Positions 30,085-43,507 of a DNA stretch of 64,000 nucleotides are shown here, piece after piece; the first letter of the stretch is position 1; each line of letters opens with the position of its first letter. The stretch is from Acridotheres tristis (Eukaryota; Chordata; Aves; Passeriformes; Sturnidae), in assembly GCA_037013685.1 (NCBI GenBank), contig CM072894.1, positions 8,868,841-8,932,840 on the forward strand, read 5' to 3'. Under the pieces are notes generated by a model. That model was not told the DNA's origin and made no database searches. It was given only the letters and a program-made list of their open reading frames with translations. Position numbers and translations under genes: made by a program.

Positions 30085-32146
30085 TCATTTCACGTGGCAA
30101 ACCTGTGCTTATGCAAGTTCGTGTCTGCAAAGGTGTTTGTGTGGCAAAGTTTTGGTAGAGGGGGCAGCACAGGGCTGGCTTCTGTGAGAAGCTGCCAGAA
30201 GCTTGCCCCATGTGATGATGATGTGATGGAGCCCGTGCCAGGTGGCTCCAGGATGGACCCACCCCTGGCCAGGCTGAGCCCAGCAGTGAGGGTGAGAGCT
30301 CCTCGGGGATAACAGGGGAAGAACCCTGCTCAGCTGCAGCCTGGGCACAGAGCAGGGAGCATGTGGGAGACAAACAGCTGTCCTGAAGGTCCAGTCTGTG
30401 CTGCCCATGGTGTGCTGAGTGGTCTCTCCCTGCCCATATCCCAGCCCACCAATCTTTGGTGATATTTTCTCCCCACTGCCCAGAGGAGGAGGGGAGGGAT
30501 GGAGTGGCTTTAGTGGCACCTGGCATCCAGCCAGGGTCAACCCACCACAGCATCTTTTCAGCTTACAATACCAAAGAAATCTGAAATTGAAGCCTCTGTA
30601 GCAAGAGTTAAGGCATCCTTGGCTCCTAGTGTCTTCCCATAAATATCCATCATCTTTCAGCAGTGTCTAGGTATTAGCAATTTATTTGATATGAATACAA
30701 GAAAACTTATTCTTTAAAGCTTTATCCTCTGCTATTTGAAGTCAATGGGATTTTTGTCATTGACTTTAAAAGAAGTGGGGTCAAAATCCTAATTAATAGT
30801 GTCAGTTCCATCTTTCAATCAAAGGTGTACTACTCATAATGAAATATAATTACCAGAACAGGTTAAAATGCCAGTATTAAATATATATGCAAAATCTAAG
30901 TATTAAAAGAGAATAAATGCAGATGAAGTGCAAAACTTATGCCTTTGAGGTGCTGAATATCTTCTGATGCTCCATGTCTTTTGGTTATTTAGTTATTTTT
31001 TGTCCTGGTGAGGTTTCCCAGGCTTCTGTACAGAAGGTGTTTGTAAGTTCACAACCCTGGCTAGCCCTGAAATCACCTCCCAGGCTGCCCCCAACTCCCT
31101 CGAGGCTCTGTTCTGTACTGGCCCTGTGATAATGCCTTTACAGGGCTTTTTTTTGGGTTCTCTGTGTGACTCTGCCCTGGAAGTTCTCAGTGAACAAGTA
31201 AAACAGTTCTCCCTCCCAGCTCATCCAGCCCTCTGTGCTTGGAGAGGCCGTGCAGATTCCTTCTTGTAGCTATGAGGAGTTTTCTGTATTAAAAAGGGAG
31301 ATTAAAAAATGAGCAAACACAGCAGAAAGAACTTGCATTAGAGTAGTGCATGCTCTGAGAGAATGTATTTAGGTGAAAGCATAAGAAATTGAGACTGGAA
31401 ATACCCTATTTTACATTGGATTTTGGTTGTCTCCCTAGAGTTAAGAGTGCATGCATACTCACTGTCTAACTGCAATAATATTAGTTTATCTATTTCATAC
31501 AGCCCAATTTTCTTTTATTTTACATATGATCACTATTTGAATTGGTTTGATTTATAGTATGTTAACTTATCCTGCAAACATTCAGGATGTGAAAAAGAGG
31601 AATAAAATGCCTGGTATATAATCTCCCCATAAAAATCTGAGCTTAGTTCCTCAAAACTTTATGTACAACTAAACAAGCAAAGGAATCCCAACATGGATTT
31701 TAGGATTATTTAGGAACACGAAACTGGTAAGAGCATTAAACAAAAGCCACAGTCGATAATCCTAACAGGTGTAAAAAAACCCTCTTTGGACCTTGCAGTA
31801 CAAAATCTTTCAGAGGGATTTGCTTGAGGCACTATGAGCTCTGAATGGATGAGGTGTACTACAGCAGACCAGTGCATGCAGGAGGTCTGCAGAACATTTC
31901 GTCTGAATAGGTGCTTCCAGCATCCATATAGCAATTAAGTGAAAACCTGATATTTAAGACTGAAAATAGGCAAACCTGTGGGAATAATATTATATAGCTA
32001 ACAAGAAAGGTCTGGCCTTAAGTTTCATTTAAAAGAAATTAACCTCTATAGACCAGTATCTGTCAGCATCATTTGCTTTCCTTGTCTCTACATACGGTGA
32101 AAAAGTATTTAAAATTCACAAGAAAAAGACTGGGAAAAAAAAATAC

Positions 32147-32186
32147 ACTCCTCAGTAAAATAGTTTGATTTCATTTGACACAGATC
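32147..32186 (+). repeat. 40-bp direct repeat, copy 2
   Basis: Partner of 30045-30084, 37 of 40 positions identical. It could be two pieces of an unrecognised dispersed repeat, or a local duplication. Confidence 0.85.
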
Positions 32187-35100
32187 ACTGGGAAGTTGTT
32201 CTTCCTAGAAAAATGCCTCCTCCTGACACAAAGTTTTTGTAACTTTTAAACTTAGTTCCCCATAAATCCTGATGATACAACCCCCAGCTTCCAAAACCTT
32301 AATTTAAGTACATGTATAAATGCTAACATTTCCTGGTAATTTTGGTTTTCTTTTTTCTTTTTCAATAATATGTTTTCCAAAAATTTAATTAATTGGTGAT
32401 TAATTTTTACAAATTAGCCTGGTTCAATTGAAGCTTCAGACGTCTTTATGGAAGGAAAAAAGGCTTTGGTTTCACAGAACCAGAAGCTTAAAATTACTTA
32501 GGAAATGTAGAAGAAAAATAAATTCTAAATTCTTAACTGGTTTATGAGGAGCCTATTAAATTGAGATACTGCCCATTGAAGACCTAAGACAGCAGCAATG
32601 GCATTTGCCAGAACAGTTAAGCAGCACTGCTTTAATAATATATTAGACTAAAATTCTAATTATGATTTATTATGTCTCATAACAATGTACTTGGGAAAGC
32701 AAATCCAGCCTCCTGAGTATTTAGCATTTGAATGCAAAACAGATGCTGAACATTTATAAGGTAATTAAAAAAAAATAACATTTCTGATGCACAAAACTGA
32801 AATACATTGAAAATCCCTTAATAATGTTAATGCATCAACAAGGAAAAACAAACACAATGTTTTATAGAAGTGAATCAGATATAGTAAAAATCTATGCAAA
32901 AAACTAATTAAAGTTAGATTTACTGTACAATGAAGTAATGAAAAGTACTTCAGAAGTTTATGAAAAGTTATAGTTAGTAAAGGGTAAAAAAAATGCTTGG
33001 AAATTTAACTAAATTCCAAATAATAGCTAGGTGTCTCCCAGTCTGGCAGTTTTTTAAATAGTACTAGAGCTCCTGGTGGAAGTACTTCAAAAAAGCGTGT
33101 TGGTTTCTAGGACTTATTTCTGTATATTCATCACTTGGCACAAGCTCTAGAGATGAGTGAGAAGCGTCTGAAAGCAGCTTTTGCCCAATATTTCCTTTGA
33201 GACAGTGACATGAAGGTCCTGCAGAGAATAAGCCAAGATTTTGAGGACTGTGGTTCTGGACTTCAGCACCTAAATCCTACCCATGCCACACTTTGAGTGC
33301 CAATTGTGTTTGAAGATAATTACATAAATAAAGCAGAAATCATCAAATTATCCCTAGATCTCTAAAAGCCTCGTATCAGTACAGCCATCATGGCCCACCC
33401 TTCCCCTTTGTGCAAATGTGATAAATATATATTTAAACATAGACCACTCTAAAAATTATTCTCTATATATAGAAGTGTTGCAGGTAAAATAAAATATGCC
33501 AGTTCCTTGCCTTAGAGAATAGAACCTTTTTTTTACAGTGGAGGCAGAGCCAGTGTTGCCTAGGGCAATGGCAATAACACTCCTAGCAAGAAACTATCTT
33601 CATTAAGGTGTATTATTTAATATAAGGCTTGTGCAAATTAAGCCAGACCATAAATAGAGAAAGGAAAGATGGCTAATTTCTACTTTTAAAGGAAAAAATT
33701 GACATTTTAATTCAGAACCCTTATGTTTCTGAGAGTCCTTGACTCCTAATGATAGGTTGTATTTTGAATAAATCAATTGCAGTGTTCTCCACTTGGAATA
33801 TATAATCTGTTTCAAATTTCAGATTTCATTGCATACCACTAGCATATCCATGTCTTCTCTACAATTGCAATTATTTAAAGAAAATGGAAGAATCAAAATT
33901 AACTCCATTTTCGTGAATCATGTTTGAAGGAGTAAAATAACTATTCAAAGAAGTATATACACTTCATTTCACAGAGTTGAAGACTTTGGACACTATTCAT
34001 GAGCAAGTATCTTAGAATTTTTCCTAGCTTTTTGTCTACCCGTGGTTCATTTTAGCTCTGCTTCATAGCTGTCCTGTGTGCATTCAGCCTAAAACTCTAC
34101 TCCTTGTATAGGCAAGACCAATAAATTTCTCCCAATCTACTTGACATGATGAGTTAAGAGCTGAGACTGACCTGAGGATTGAGATGAGGAATGACTAAAA
34201 TGGCAGGAATTAGCTTTTGCTGGGTCACTACTTTGTAACAATTGAAATAGGAAAATTTTTTTGATCTTTTTTCCTCAGTAAATTCCTCACTGGCTCCCAG
34301 GGGCCAAATTCCAAGTGTCAGAGTAGAGCACTGGGTTTAAAGAAGAACACATTTGTTTGTAAGTCATCTTCCTTTTGGCACTGTATGCCTCACAGCAGGA
34401 AAAAAAAACAAACAAACAAAACCACCAAAATGGAAGAAGCACTTAGGTCACTCTGTCCAGTGAAAATCTGCTATCTGCTTTTCTCACTGATAAGTTGTGG
34501 GTTTGTGAGAGAAGGTTTGAAGTCAGTTCAACACATTACTGTTTTGTTGGGGTTTTAGGCTAGTTTTTAGGATGCCTTTTGCATTCCTTCTGGCTAACCT
34601 CACATGAAAAGTCTCCTGTGCAATTTTTTTCACAAATGTTCCCCCTTTCCCAGCTTGAGAAGGAGATTTATATCAATTGAAAAGAAGAAAATACAATTGA
34701 ATAATATTATTTTTCAGTGTTTTTCTCATGTTCTGAATTTCTCATATCTCTTGTGTTCAGTCTCTCGTTGTTTCTTACTTTTTTTTTTTTTTCCTAGTGA
34801 TCTGTATTTCATAGGAGCGATAGAAGTGGAGTAGATGTAAGATCTTTATGCAGGCTTTCCTGTGGCACCTGAACTTCTGGCGTGATCTCTGTGTCAGCCA
34901 GACCCACTATCACTCACTATCAGCCTTTACAAACTGCATCCTATTTACTAAATCACACAGAAGAAACAAAAAACCTCTCCACCTTTCTTTGGCACGCTTT
35001 CCACATGCAGTCAGTGCGAAATTTTACCAGTAGCAAGCTATTTTGATTAACGTTCTGTTCCTCTCTCGTGCTTTCAGTGTTAGGCTCTCAAAACACCTTG

Positions 35101-38100
35101 CAAAAGGCAAGGGCTGGATTTTGGCACGCTTGTGTGTTGATGCCCAGAAGGAGTGCAGGAAGGCTGACAGAATAACCTGAGCACAGCCCCAGCAAGGCTG
35201 GCCATGGCACACAGACACGGAGCTGATGGGGGGGAACTTTCTCCCTCCCACAAGTCAAACCTGGTCCAGCAGGTCCCTGTGCTCACAGGAGCCCTCCCGG
35301 CGAGCCCCTTCCTGCCTGCAGCCTCACATCACAAAAAAGGCACTGACTGGCACCCCTGGCTAATGTTATGTTCAGAATGGGATGAAGTGCAAAGTAGAGC
35401 GAAACACAGAATTAGTTTTAGCATGAAGCCTTCATTGCCAAGACAGGAACATTGACTCCATTATAAGTTAGTAAAAGCATTTGAAAACATTTGAGAAATA
35501 CCCACACAAACCTCTGTAAATTGTGCTCAAAGGTGATAAGAATCTGCAGAGGTCCTTCTTTTTATCCATTTTCTCTTGTGACATTGGAAAATGGGAGAAA
35601 CCTTTCCAAAGAGGAAAATTTGGTTCATCTGACCAAGTACTTCATCTGAATGCTTATGTTGGAGAGTTATCCAAATTTCTGATGCCTGGGAGTCTAATGG
35701 AACTTTACAAATCCATGTAAATCCCTCTGTAGCAATGCCTTTTGGTGTAAAAAGAGCCCAGGACCACTAACTGCACTGTGGAAACTGAGTTTTGGAAGAG
35801 AGATTTCCTAGAAGGATCTCTGACTTTCTCCCCTGCTGCCATGATGAGCAGTGTAGGGCAGGAGGAACAACTCTCATTGTTCAGATCACGTCCAGCTCCC
35901 CTTCCAGTTCCTCCCATTTTAATATTTCATATGCAAATCAAACAACAGTGTCTTACTTTTAAAGAGGGGAATGGATATATGGAATCAGTGCTCTCAAGTC
36001 ATGTCAACAGATGAGTTTTGTTCTCTCCTCAGCGACACCAAACAAATGTGCTAGAACGCAGCTCCCTGTTTGTGAATTCCCGTCAGCACTGGAGCATGGC
36101 AAGGCATGTCTTGTCTGGCTTTGGATCTAAACTGCACTAATTGCTTTCACCTCCTCCCAAGCAGAGACAGATAGAGCACTGTGCTCACTGAAAAATGTCA
36201 CTTCCAGCATGTGGTTGGCATAATGTTTCATAAAATTTACTTTAGAAAAGTATTTCTGACCAGAAACAGAACACCAAAATGCTTCAAGTGTCTCTCCCTG
36301 CTCTCTCCGTGATTCATTCTTGAACTTAGAGATTTGAAGCTATTTTAGATAAATAGGATGAAAAGAACCTACCAGATCAGGATGATTTCAGGTATGGATG
36401 ACGGTACATAAATATATTCCCAGTCCGATCATGTGATGTGAGCAGACCTATTAACTTCAAAATGAACTGCAGCTGTAACTGTATTTAAAGAAGATATTAA
36501 TTTAAAATTCACATGTGCTATAGGGTATTTTGTGTGAAAAAATCTTTTCCACTACTCCAATTTTTTCCTGGCATGAATTCCATGAATTCTATGCAAAACA
36601 CTTAAGAACTTTGGACAAAAATTCATTGAAGCAATATCTCCATTGCAAGCTAATGCATGCATAGCAAATATACTGCACTTTTGTCTCCAATAATTGCAGA
36701 TCACAGTCTTTAGAGAGATCTATTTTGCTTGAACAGGTAATCACATAAATTAGACCATTTTGCAGGTTATTGTGAGACTAATTATGAAAATATATGAACC
36801 ATGATGTATTTTTTCCCATTGAATCCTTATATAAGACCTTGCCACTGACTTTATTTGTAGAAGAAATAAGCCATTAGATTATGAGATATTGCTGTTTATT
36901 ACTTGTATTACAGTGGCACCAGGCTGCCTCGCATTAGATTACATTTCCCTTATATAACAAATTAGGAACTTTACGTAGATTACAGTCTGAAGTGGAAAGA
37001 CAGATCAGGGAATTACTCAGAGTTCCTCATTTCCAGTGGCAAGAAAAAAAATGAAAAAACCTGGCTGATAATGTGATCTTCTGAACTGAAGTGATATAAT
37101 TAATATAGGCACAGAAAGAGTCCCTTTCCTGGTCAGAAGGACAAAGGCATTAGTTTCATATTAAGCACATGTTACTCCTGTTGAATAAACAAGGACATAT
37201 TTTTAAGATTAAACGTGGTTCTCCACGGCTTTCTTAACTGGCAATCACAATGACTTGTAACACAGTCACACAGGGAATTTATGACATACAGGATATAGGA
37301 TTTCTTTAATCACAGTGAAGTTTATCAGCTCTGAGATTTCCCTATCTTCCATGAAAACAATTGAAAAATAACTTCTTTAGATATTAGATACTCTTGGTAA
37401 TTCCTGTAATAACTAAGTACATCGTTACATGTAAAACGGTATCTAATCTAATCCCTTCCATTTTGTTGGCTGCCATCAGACAGAAATTATATTTTCCAGA
37501 ATCCAATAATCCAAAAACACATAGCTGAGCACTTCTGAGAGATGCCTAGAGCTGAGAATCCTACAGCTTGGCTGGGACATGAAAGATGGTCAGCCAAGGC
37601 AGATGCCAGGAGATGAAAAGATGGTGTTTGCTATTAGCTGGATAATAAGAGGGGGAGTGCTCCAAAGTCGGCTCACAATTCTCTGGTATCTTGAAATAGC
37701 TAAAAAGTCTTTTCACAGCAACACAATGCCACATTTTATATAAAAGTTACAATTTGGTAACCTTTCACAATTTCACTGCCTCCACTTCATTGCACAGAAC
37801 CATGACGGGGTCCCTTTTAAATGCTGAGAGATGAGACTGATAAAAGAAAGACAGAAAGTGTGAGAGCGAGGAAAAGGTTTCTGCTCAGGGTTCTAAATTA
37901 ATACATTATTGATAAAAACTGGAATCAGAAAAGTTCAATGATTTGGTCACAACTAATCTTTATTTTTTCCATTGATTCATATGCAGTCAATATCCTATTA
38001 TATTGCTACTTTGAAAGGATGTCTAAAGGAATAATGTGTTTCAACAATGCATTCCGGTGAACCTATCTGATTGTAACTACAGGATTCATTTTTTTCCCAG

Positions 38101-41100
38101 TTATCCAAAAAATAAATAGGATCTATAAAACACACAAATGGCACAGGTACTACTGCAACAGTTTGGGCACTAATATGTAGCTGACATTGGTGAAATCTGT
38201 ACCAATTGTTGTCTTAAAGCATGAAAAAATTATTAGATCTTTTATATATATATGTATGTATGCTCGAGTAAATGCTTCTACTTGTTATTGATTCCCAGGA
38301 AATAGATCTTCCAAGTACCTTAAGCCAGCGTTAACATTCTATGTAACTTCATTCACCATATCATGTCGAAATTAGCATTAGGTGATTATAGCTCAATGTA
38401 ATTAGCTGAGTGTATTAGATGAGCAGAAATGCACCCTGCAGTTGATTACCCTAATTTTCAGTCAGCAGTGGCAGACACACATTCCCCCAGAGCTCAGGGC
38501 AGCTGAGCTCTCAGTGTCTGTGGTGTTCTGCTCCAGGGCAGGCAGTGCTGGGGGGACACAGGGGCCAAGGGCACCCTGCTCAGCTCCCAGGAGCTCCCAC
38601 ATCCATCACTGTGGCTCTGAGATTCCCTCTAGGATCTCTGCCAGTGGAAGTCATAGCATTCTCCAGGGTTCAGGGGAGTTTGCCCAATAACACACAAAAC
38701 AACAGCCTTAAAACGACAGTATGATAACACAATGGAAAAAAAGGTGTCAGAGACAGGGACTTTTTAGTTAGAAACCAGTTATTGTTAAGAATTGGTAATA
38801 AAGACAACAGAAAAAGCTACATATACATGGTGGTGGTTAATAGCATAACAGTGCATGTAAGATGTGTTGCTTGTCTGCTCAGTTACAAGGAATATGCATT
38901 TAATCTTTTGATTCCTTGGAAAATACTTGAAGACAGCTAGACTGGAAACAAAGTACCAGGCAAACTATTTCATTTTGCTTTTTTATGAGCAATTAAATAA
39001 AAAAGATACCAGTTCTGTTGATTAGCTACAGAGTTGTGCAACTCCTTCTGCTTACTTGCAGCAGATCAGGCTCTACAGAGAAATCAAAGAGTTCAGAGAA
39101 ACAGACCTGCCTTTGCTTTTCCCTTTTCCCTATATTCATTGTTTTGGTCTTCCTTTCTTTTTCATTTCCTTTTATTCTTTTGCTGGCTTTGTTTTCTTCT
39201 CTCTCTCTCTTTTTTCTAGCTGGAGAAGCTGCAAGACAATGAGCCCCTTACCAAACAACAGGATTGCATTCCCATCCCCTCTGCTAGCTAGCCACATTCA
39301 ATGCCAAAAATGCATGTTAATGTGATGGGAGAGGTATGAGCAAGCAGTCCAGCTCTCTTCTTCCCTTCTCTCTGCATTTCCCATAAAGGGAAGGGAAAGG
39401 AGTACCTGGAAGCTCTGTTGGGGTGGGGATGTGATAGGGATGAGGTTGCTGAGGAAAGGACAGCAGCATCCTGACCTCGGTTTCCACAAAGGGGAAATCT
39501 GTGTTCTCAGAGCCCTTAAGCCTGACTTGTAAATGCTGGCATGGTTGGCTGTGTCGCAGTAATTGCCATTTAAACTACCTCTTGCCATCCACCACATGGT
39601 TGACAACTTTCTGCTGCAAGTGCCAGGCTTTCAAAGGCTGACATCCTGACTTCCTTCCCCCACTCTTACACTTGCAGAGGTGAATGTGAGCATATTAAGG
39701 AATACAGAACTGGATCTGCTGCAAACTCTAGCAATAAGAAATCCAGTTTAAGGCCTGACTTCTGTTGTCTGATGAGGTTCTAAAGAACTTATTACCAGGT
39801 TGGTTTTGTTACTTGCTACTGCTTCTGAGTGTGGACGTACAAGAACTTCCATTAAAATGATATATTAATCTTCCACCTTCAGAAAGTTATACTGGAGAAC
39901 CACGGGGGTATCAGGAAAAATGAATTATAACAATCAGTACAGAACAGAAAAAAGGGATTACTAAAAATGGAAGATCTTAATTGACCATTTCAGCCTTCTT
40001 CAGAACTTCAGTTTGGTTCAAGGCAAAGTCAATAAGAAATAGCTGATTCCTAAAATGAGAGATGCTATACATTCCTTAATAGTTACAAAGAATTTCTCCA
40101 TGCATTTTCTTATCTGGTTCCTGTGGTAAATCATTAAGTGTGAATCCTTTGTTTTGCTACGGTTTTTGTAATTAAAGATAATAATTCAGATTACAACATG
40201 TTCCTTTGTCCGAAGTTTAGAGCAACAGCTACAGAAAGCAAGACTAAGCAGGGTCAAGCCATTTAGTGTCACACCGTGTGTTTCACAGCAGTTGCATAGT
40301 TGTTATCAAAGCTCATTTTAAATTGCTCCATGTTTTCTCAAACAGCTGAGCTGTCTTTTATGCAATTTCACTGTTTATTTCTTTGCAGTGGACCATCCTA
40401 AGACTTCAGCCATGGGCATGTTCACAGGGAAAAAGGGCTGGAATATACGGGGCGGGGGGGGGGTTTATTTGCTGCTATTTGATACTTGTTGCTCATGACT
40501 CAACTGCTGCTAGGAAAATGCATAATTTTTATGGCTGTATCATTCTGCACATGCAAGAGGACACCATTGATTTCACCCATACTGCAAAGGATTCTAAGAT
40601 AGAAATTTAATTTTGCATTCAGCCTGAAATTTGAAAGAAATTTCTTTGAATTCATGGCCACTGCAAATTTCTTGATCCAAGTCAGAATTTTATCTGACTG
40701 CTTGCTCCATAGGCCAAAGAAAATATTCAGCAAACCTAAGAGTATGTTTTATAGAGTGTGTTATAAGATAAGGAAGTAGGGGACAGATTCCAATCTTCAG
40801 TAGCCAAACCACATGGAAACGTGAGAACTCCTTAAACTATGCAAGGTGAACTATTTATCTCTCAGTCTGACAACAGAAAACTTATGCACTGAAATTATTT
40901 GAAAACAATGAAGATTGTTCAAATAAAAGCTGTGAGGCTTCAGAAGTTAAGTGTGGAAGACCACAATGTTTCCCACTGTCGATAAACTCAAATACCAGAT
41001 CATCACACACACTGGGGCATATTGTGAGTTGGAACAGATTGGAAGCAGGATGACAGGAGAGGCAGAGCAGGGCTCTGTTTTTAAGGATGCTGTGACAAGA

Positions 41101-42112
41101 ATGATGGTGGCTGACTTTGTGTTTCATTAGGCTCTGAAAGCTTATTGGGTTCCCAGTTCAAAATAATCCCTTTGGGATGTATTTTGCAAAGGCTGTCTCT
41201 CTCGCTGCTGCACCAGGGGCTTGGGCCTCCCTGTGGAGGAGATCTCTACATCACACCAACCCTATTCTCCTACCTTATCCTGATTTGCCACTTCTCTGGT
41301 CCTAAGCAGGAAATCAATATTCTGGCATCTGTGGGTCCTGAACAGATCACTTGGAAACATTGATCTGGAAAAATTTTCTGTGGAGAAAAGGTTTGTATGC
41401 CTGTGATAACACATCAGTGCCTCTTACAGAAAGCCTAAAATGTCAGAGGGAAAAGAAGAAGCAATACTCAGTAAGTTGGAAAGTGAATGTGAGATCAAAT
41501 TTCTAGGGAAATTGAGTACTTTCTTTTTTAGGATGGATTGATTTACATCTGAACTTGTCCTTTGAAAATGATTGTTGTATATTTGAATTTATTTTCATTA
41601 ATTTATTTCCAAACCAATGTTTCTGCTGAGATCTAATGTTATTGATGATGTAAGTACTTATTCCTGTCTTGCAAGATGGCAAATTAGTACACAGAACTAC
41701 TAGGACAAGGTCCATTATCTTTGCAGTTAGTAGAGGGGAAATATATATGGAGAGATGTCCTTCAAACACATTTTGAAGTCTTTATTAAAATACAACCAAA
41801 AGGTATTGCATAAAACAACATATCCCATTAAAATCTCACCATATACTCTTGCTGTGAACATCTTCTCTTCCTAGCACAAAATTGAGAAATCTCTGGAATC
41901 ACTTGCATCTTTTTCTCTGCAAAACCATTCAGAGATCCAGGGACAGATATGATGGAATTATTTTGGTTCTCGTTGCAGCTGAAAAAAATCTTCTCTGTTC
42001 TTATTAAAAATAACCATTATTATTTCATCAGGTAATGTCAGTGGCAAAATCTCAGAATTATGTTCTATTGCCTTTCAGTACGTTTGGAATAGAAAATTAG
42101 TTCCTTTTCCTC

Positions 42113-42190
42113 AGATATTTGAAAATAAATGTCCTCTGGAAATCTGGATTTCCCTAGAGATTTGAAAGTGAATGTCCTCTGGAAATCTGG
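42113..42190. repeat. Two-copy 43-bp tandem duplication
   Basis: The phrase AATGTCCTCTGGAAATCTGG occurs twice with a 43-base period, preceded both times by ATTTGAAA. A few substitutions separate the copies. Confidence 0.9.
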
Positions 42191-42989
42191 CAAGATAAAA
42201 CAGCTTCAGACAATACCAAATTAAAGCCTAGCAGACACAGTTCTTACATTGCTGCTGTGAAGCAAATCCTACGCTTCAAAGCATTTCATTTTTCAAGGTC
42301 AAACTGAGGATCTAGTTGCATTTTCCTGTGCACTTGAATGACTAAAAATGCAGTTCAACCCACTTGTACCCTCAAAACTGTCAATGAGGGCTTTCCCGAG
42401 CAGAATTCCAAAGAGGTACGACAACAGAACAAAGCAAATTTCAGTGGCTTCAGGAGCCCTTACACAGTGCATATAAACTGCAGGGGCTGGTCCACCCTCG
42501 AGGAGACAATGTTATTCATGTGTCTCTTTAGCATAGGCATCTATTAACCCAATCTCTTATTTCTTATTTTTTCTCTACTTAAAACCAAAGGCCAACAAGC
42601 TGAAGGGAAGTGTTTCTGGTTAACTAGCTACTGGAAAAACACACTCGTCTGTAACAGTAAGAAATATGTTTGGACAGAGCCGTTCTACTTCAGCTATTTC
42701 CAACCATACCGTGAATCAGAACTGGAGAGGTTGTTTTAAAACTATAGATAGAACATGTATTCTCTAATGCATTTGTAGATCTCCTGAAAATTGCCTTTCA
42801 GAAACAAAAGAAGTGCTACATCTGCTTTTATGTTAAGACTCGACCATATGTTTCACCTCTTATTATATCTAATGTAAGAAAGTGGTATAGTGAACTGCTA
42901 TTCTCAGTACTTGTACGACATATTATTTCCATAAACAACATAAATGTCTTTACTAGAATATCTTTCCTAAACCTATTTCCACAAGTCCC

Positions 42990-43307
42990 TTTGAGAAAAC
43001 TTCCAGCACTGCAAAAATCTTTGATGTCCGTGGACGCTTGCCAGGGAATCCCTCCAGGCTGGGCTCAGAGCATATTCAAGCGGGCTCTTGTAAAACCCAG
43101 GCTCCTTGTCCCCTTCAGCGTGCTCAGCACGACCTTTAACTCCACGGTGTTGTGCAAGGGGACCTGCAGGACAGGGACCTTTGCAGCCTGAGCTGCCCTC
43201 GTTCCCGTGTCAGTGCACAGAACACAGCATGGAAGAGAAGGGCAGCAGGGCCCTGTGTGTCCCAGGGCTCAGGTTTGGCGCCGCTTTGGCTCCACAGAGA
43301 CGTGGGT
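42990..43307. other. GC-rich 3' flank of the MROH-like gene, no supported gene
   Basis: This is about 300 bases between the AT-rich left flank and the inferred transcript end. Short open frames exist on both strands but none shows homology I recognise. It marks the left edge of the GC-rich block. Confidence 0.5.
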
Positions 43308-43507
43308 AAAGTGAACAAACCAAACTTTATTAAGGGAAGGCAAAGCGAAGGGGTGAGCTGGGAGGTAAAAAAGGGGATGGGCAGGGCCTCAGGAATGGAG
43401 GGAGGGAGCTGCCAACGGGCAGAGAGAAAGCAGAAGCTCCTGGAGCTTCCCACAGGCTCAGCTGTGACCAGCACGAGCTGTGCCTGGAGCTCCAGCTGGT
43501 CCCATCT
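43308..43507 (-). other. 3' UTR of the MROH-like gene
   Basis: The stretch between the TGA stop at 43508-43510 and the expected cleavage site just past the poly(A) signal is about 200 bases. It is GC-rich and has no in-frame continuation. The lower boundary is estimated from the usual 10-30 base spacing after AATAAA and is not visible directly. Confidence 0.6.
43326..43331 (-). terminator. Poly(A) signal AATAAA of the MROH-like gene
   Basis: On the minus strand the hexamer AATAAA lies 177 bases past the stop codon. It is the first canonical signal downstream of the last exon, in an otherwise GC-rich stretch, so it probably sets the transcript end near 43305-43315. Confidence 0.75.

Larger units (their letters stand above)
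30000..42989. other. AT-rich noncoding DNA with small GC-richer patches, no supported gene
   Basis: GC-richer patches occur at about 30130-30560, 35110-35330 and 38460-38690. The first carries overlapping minus-strand open frames of 192 and 143 codons in different phases. Their overlap, low complexity and lack of recognisable motifs argue for chance. A TA/TATG repeat lies near 38240-38262 and a G run at about 40449-40463. Confidence 0.6.

Noticed and set aside
29975..30553. 192-codon minus-strand open frame in a GC-richer patch
   Set aside because: A second long frame overlaps it in another phase and a third lies opposite. No domain or splice context is recognised, so chance in a stop-poor patch is more likely.
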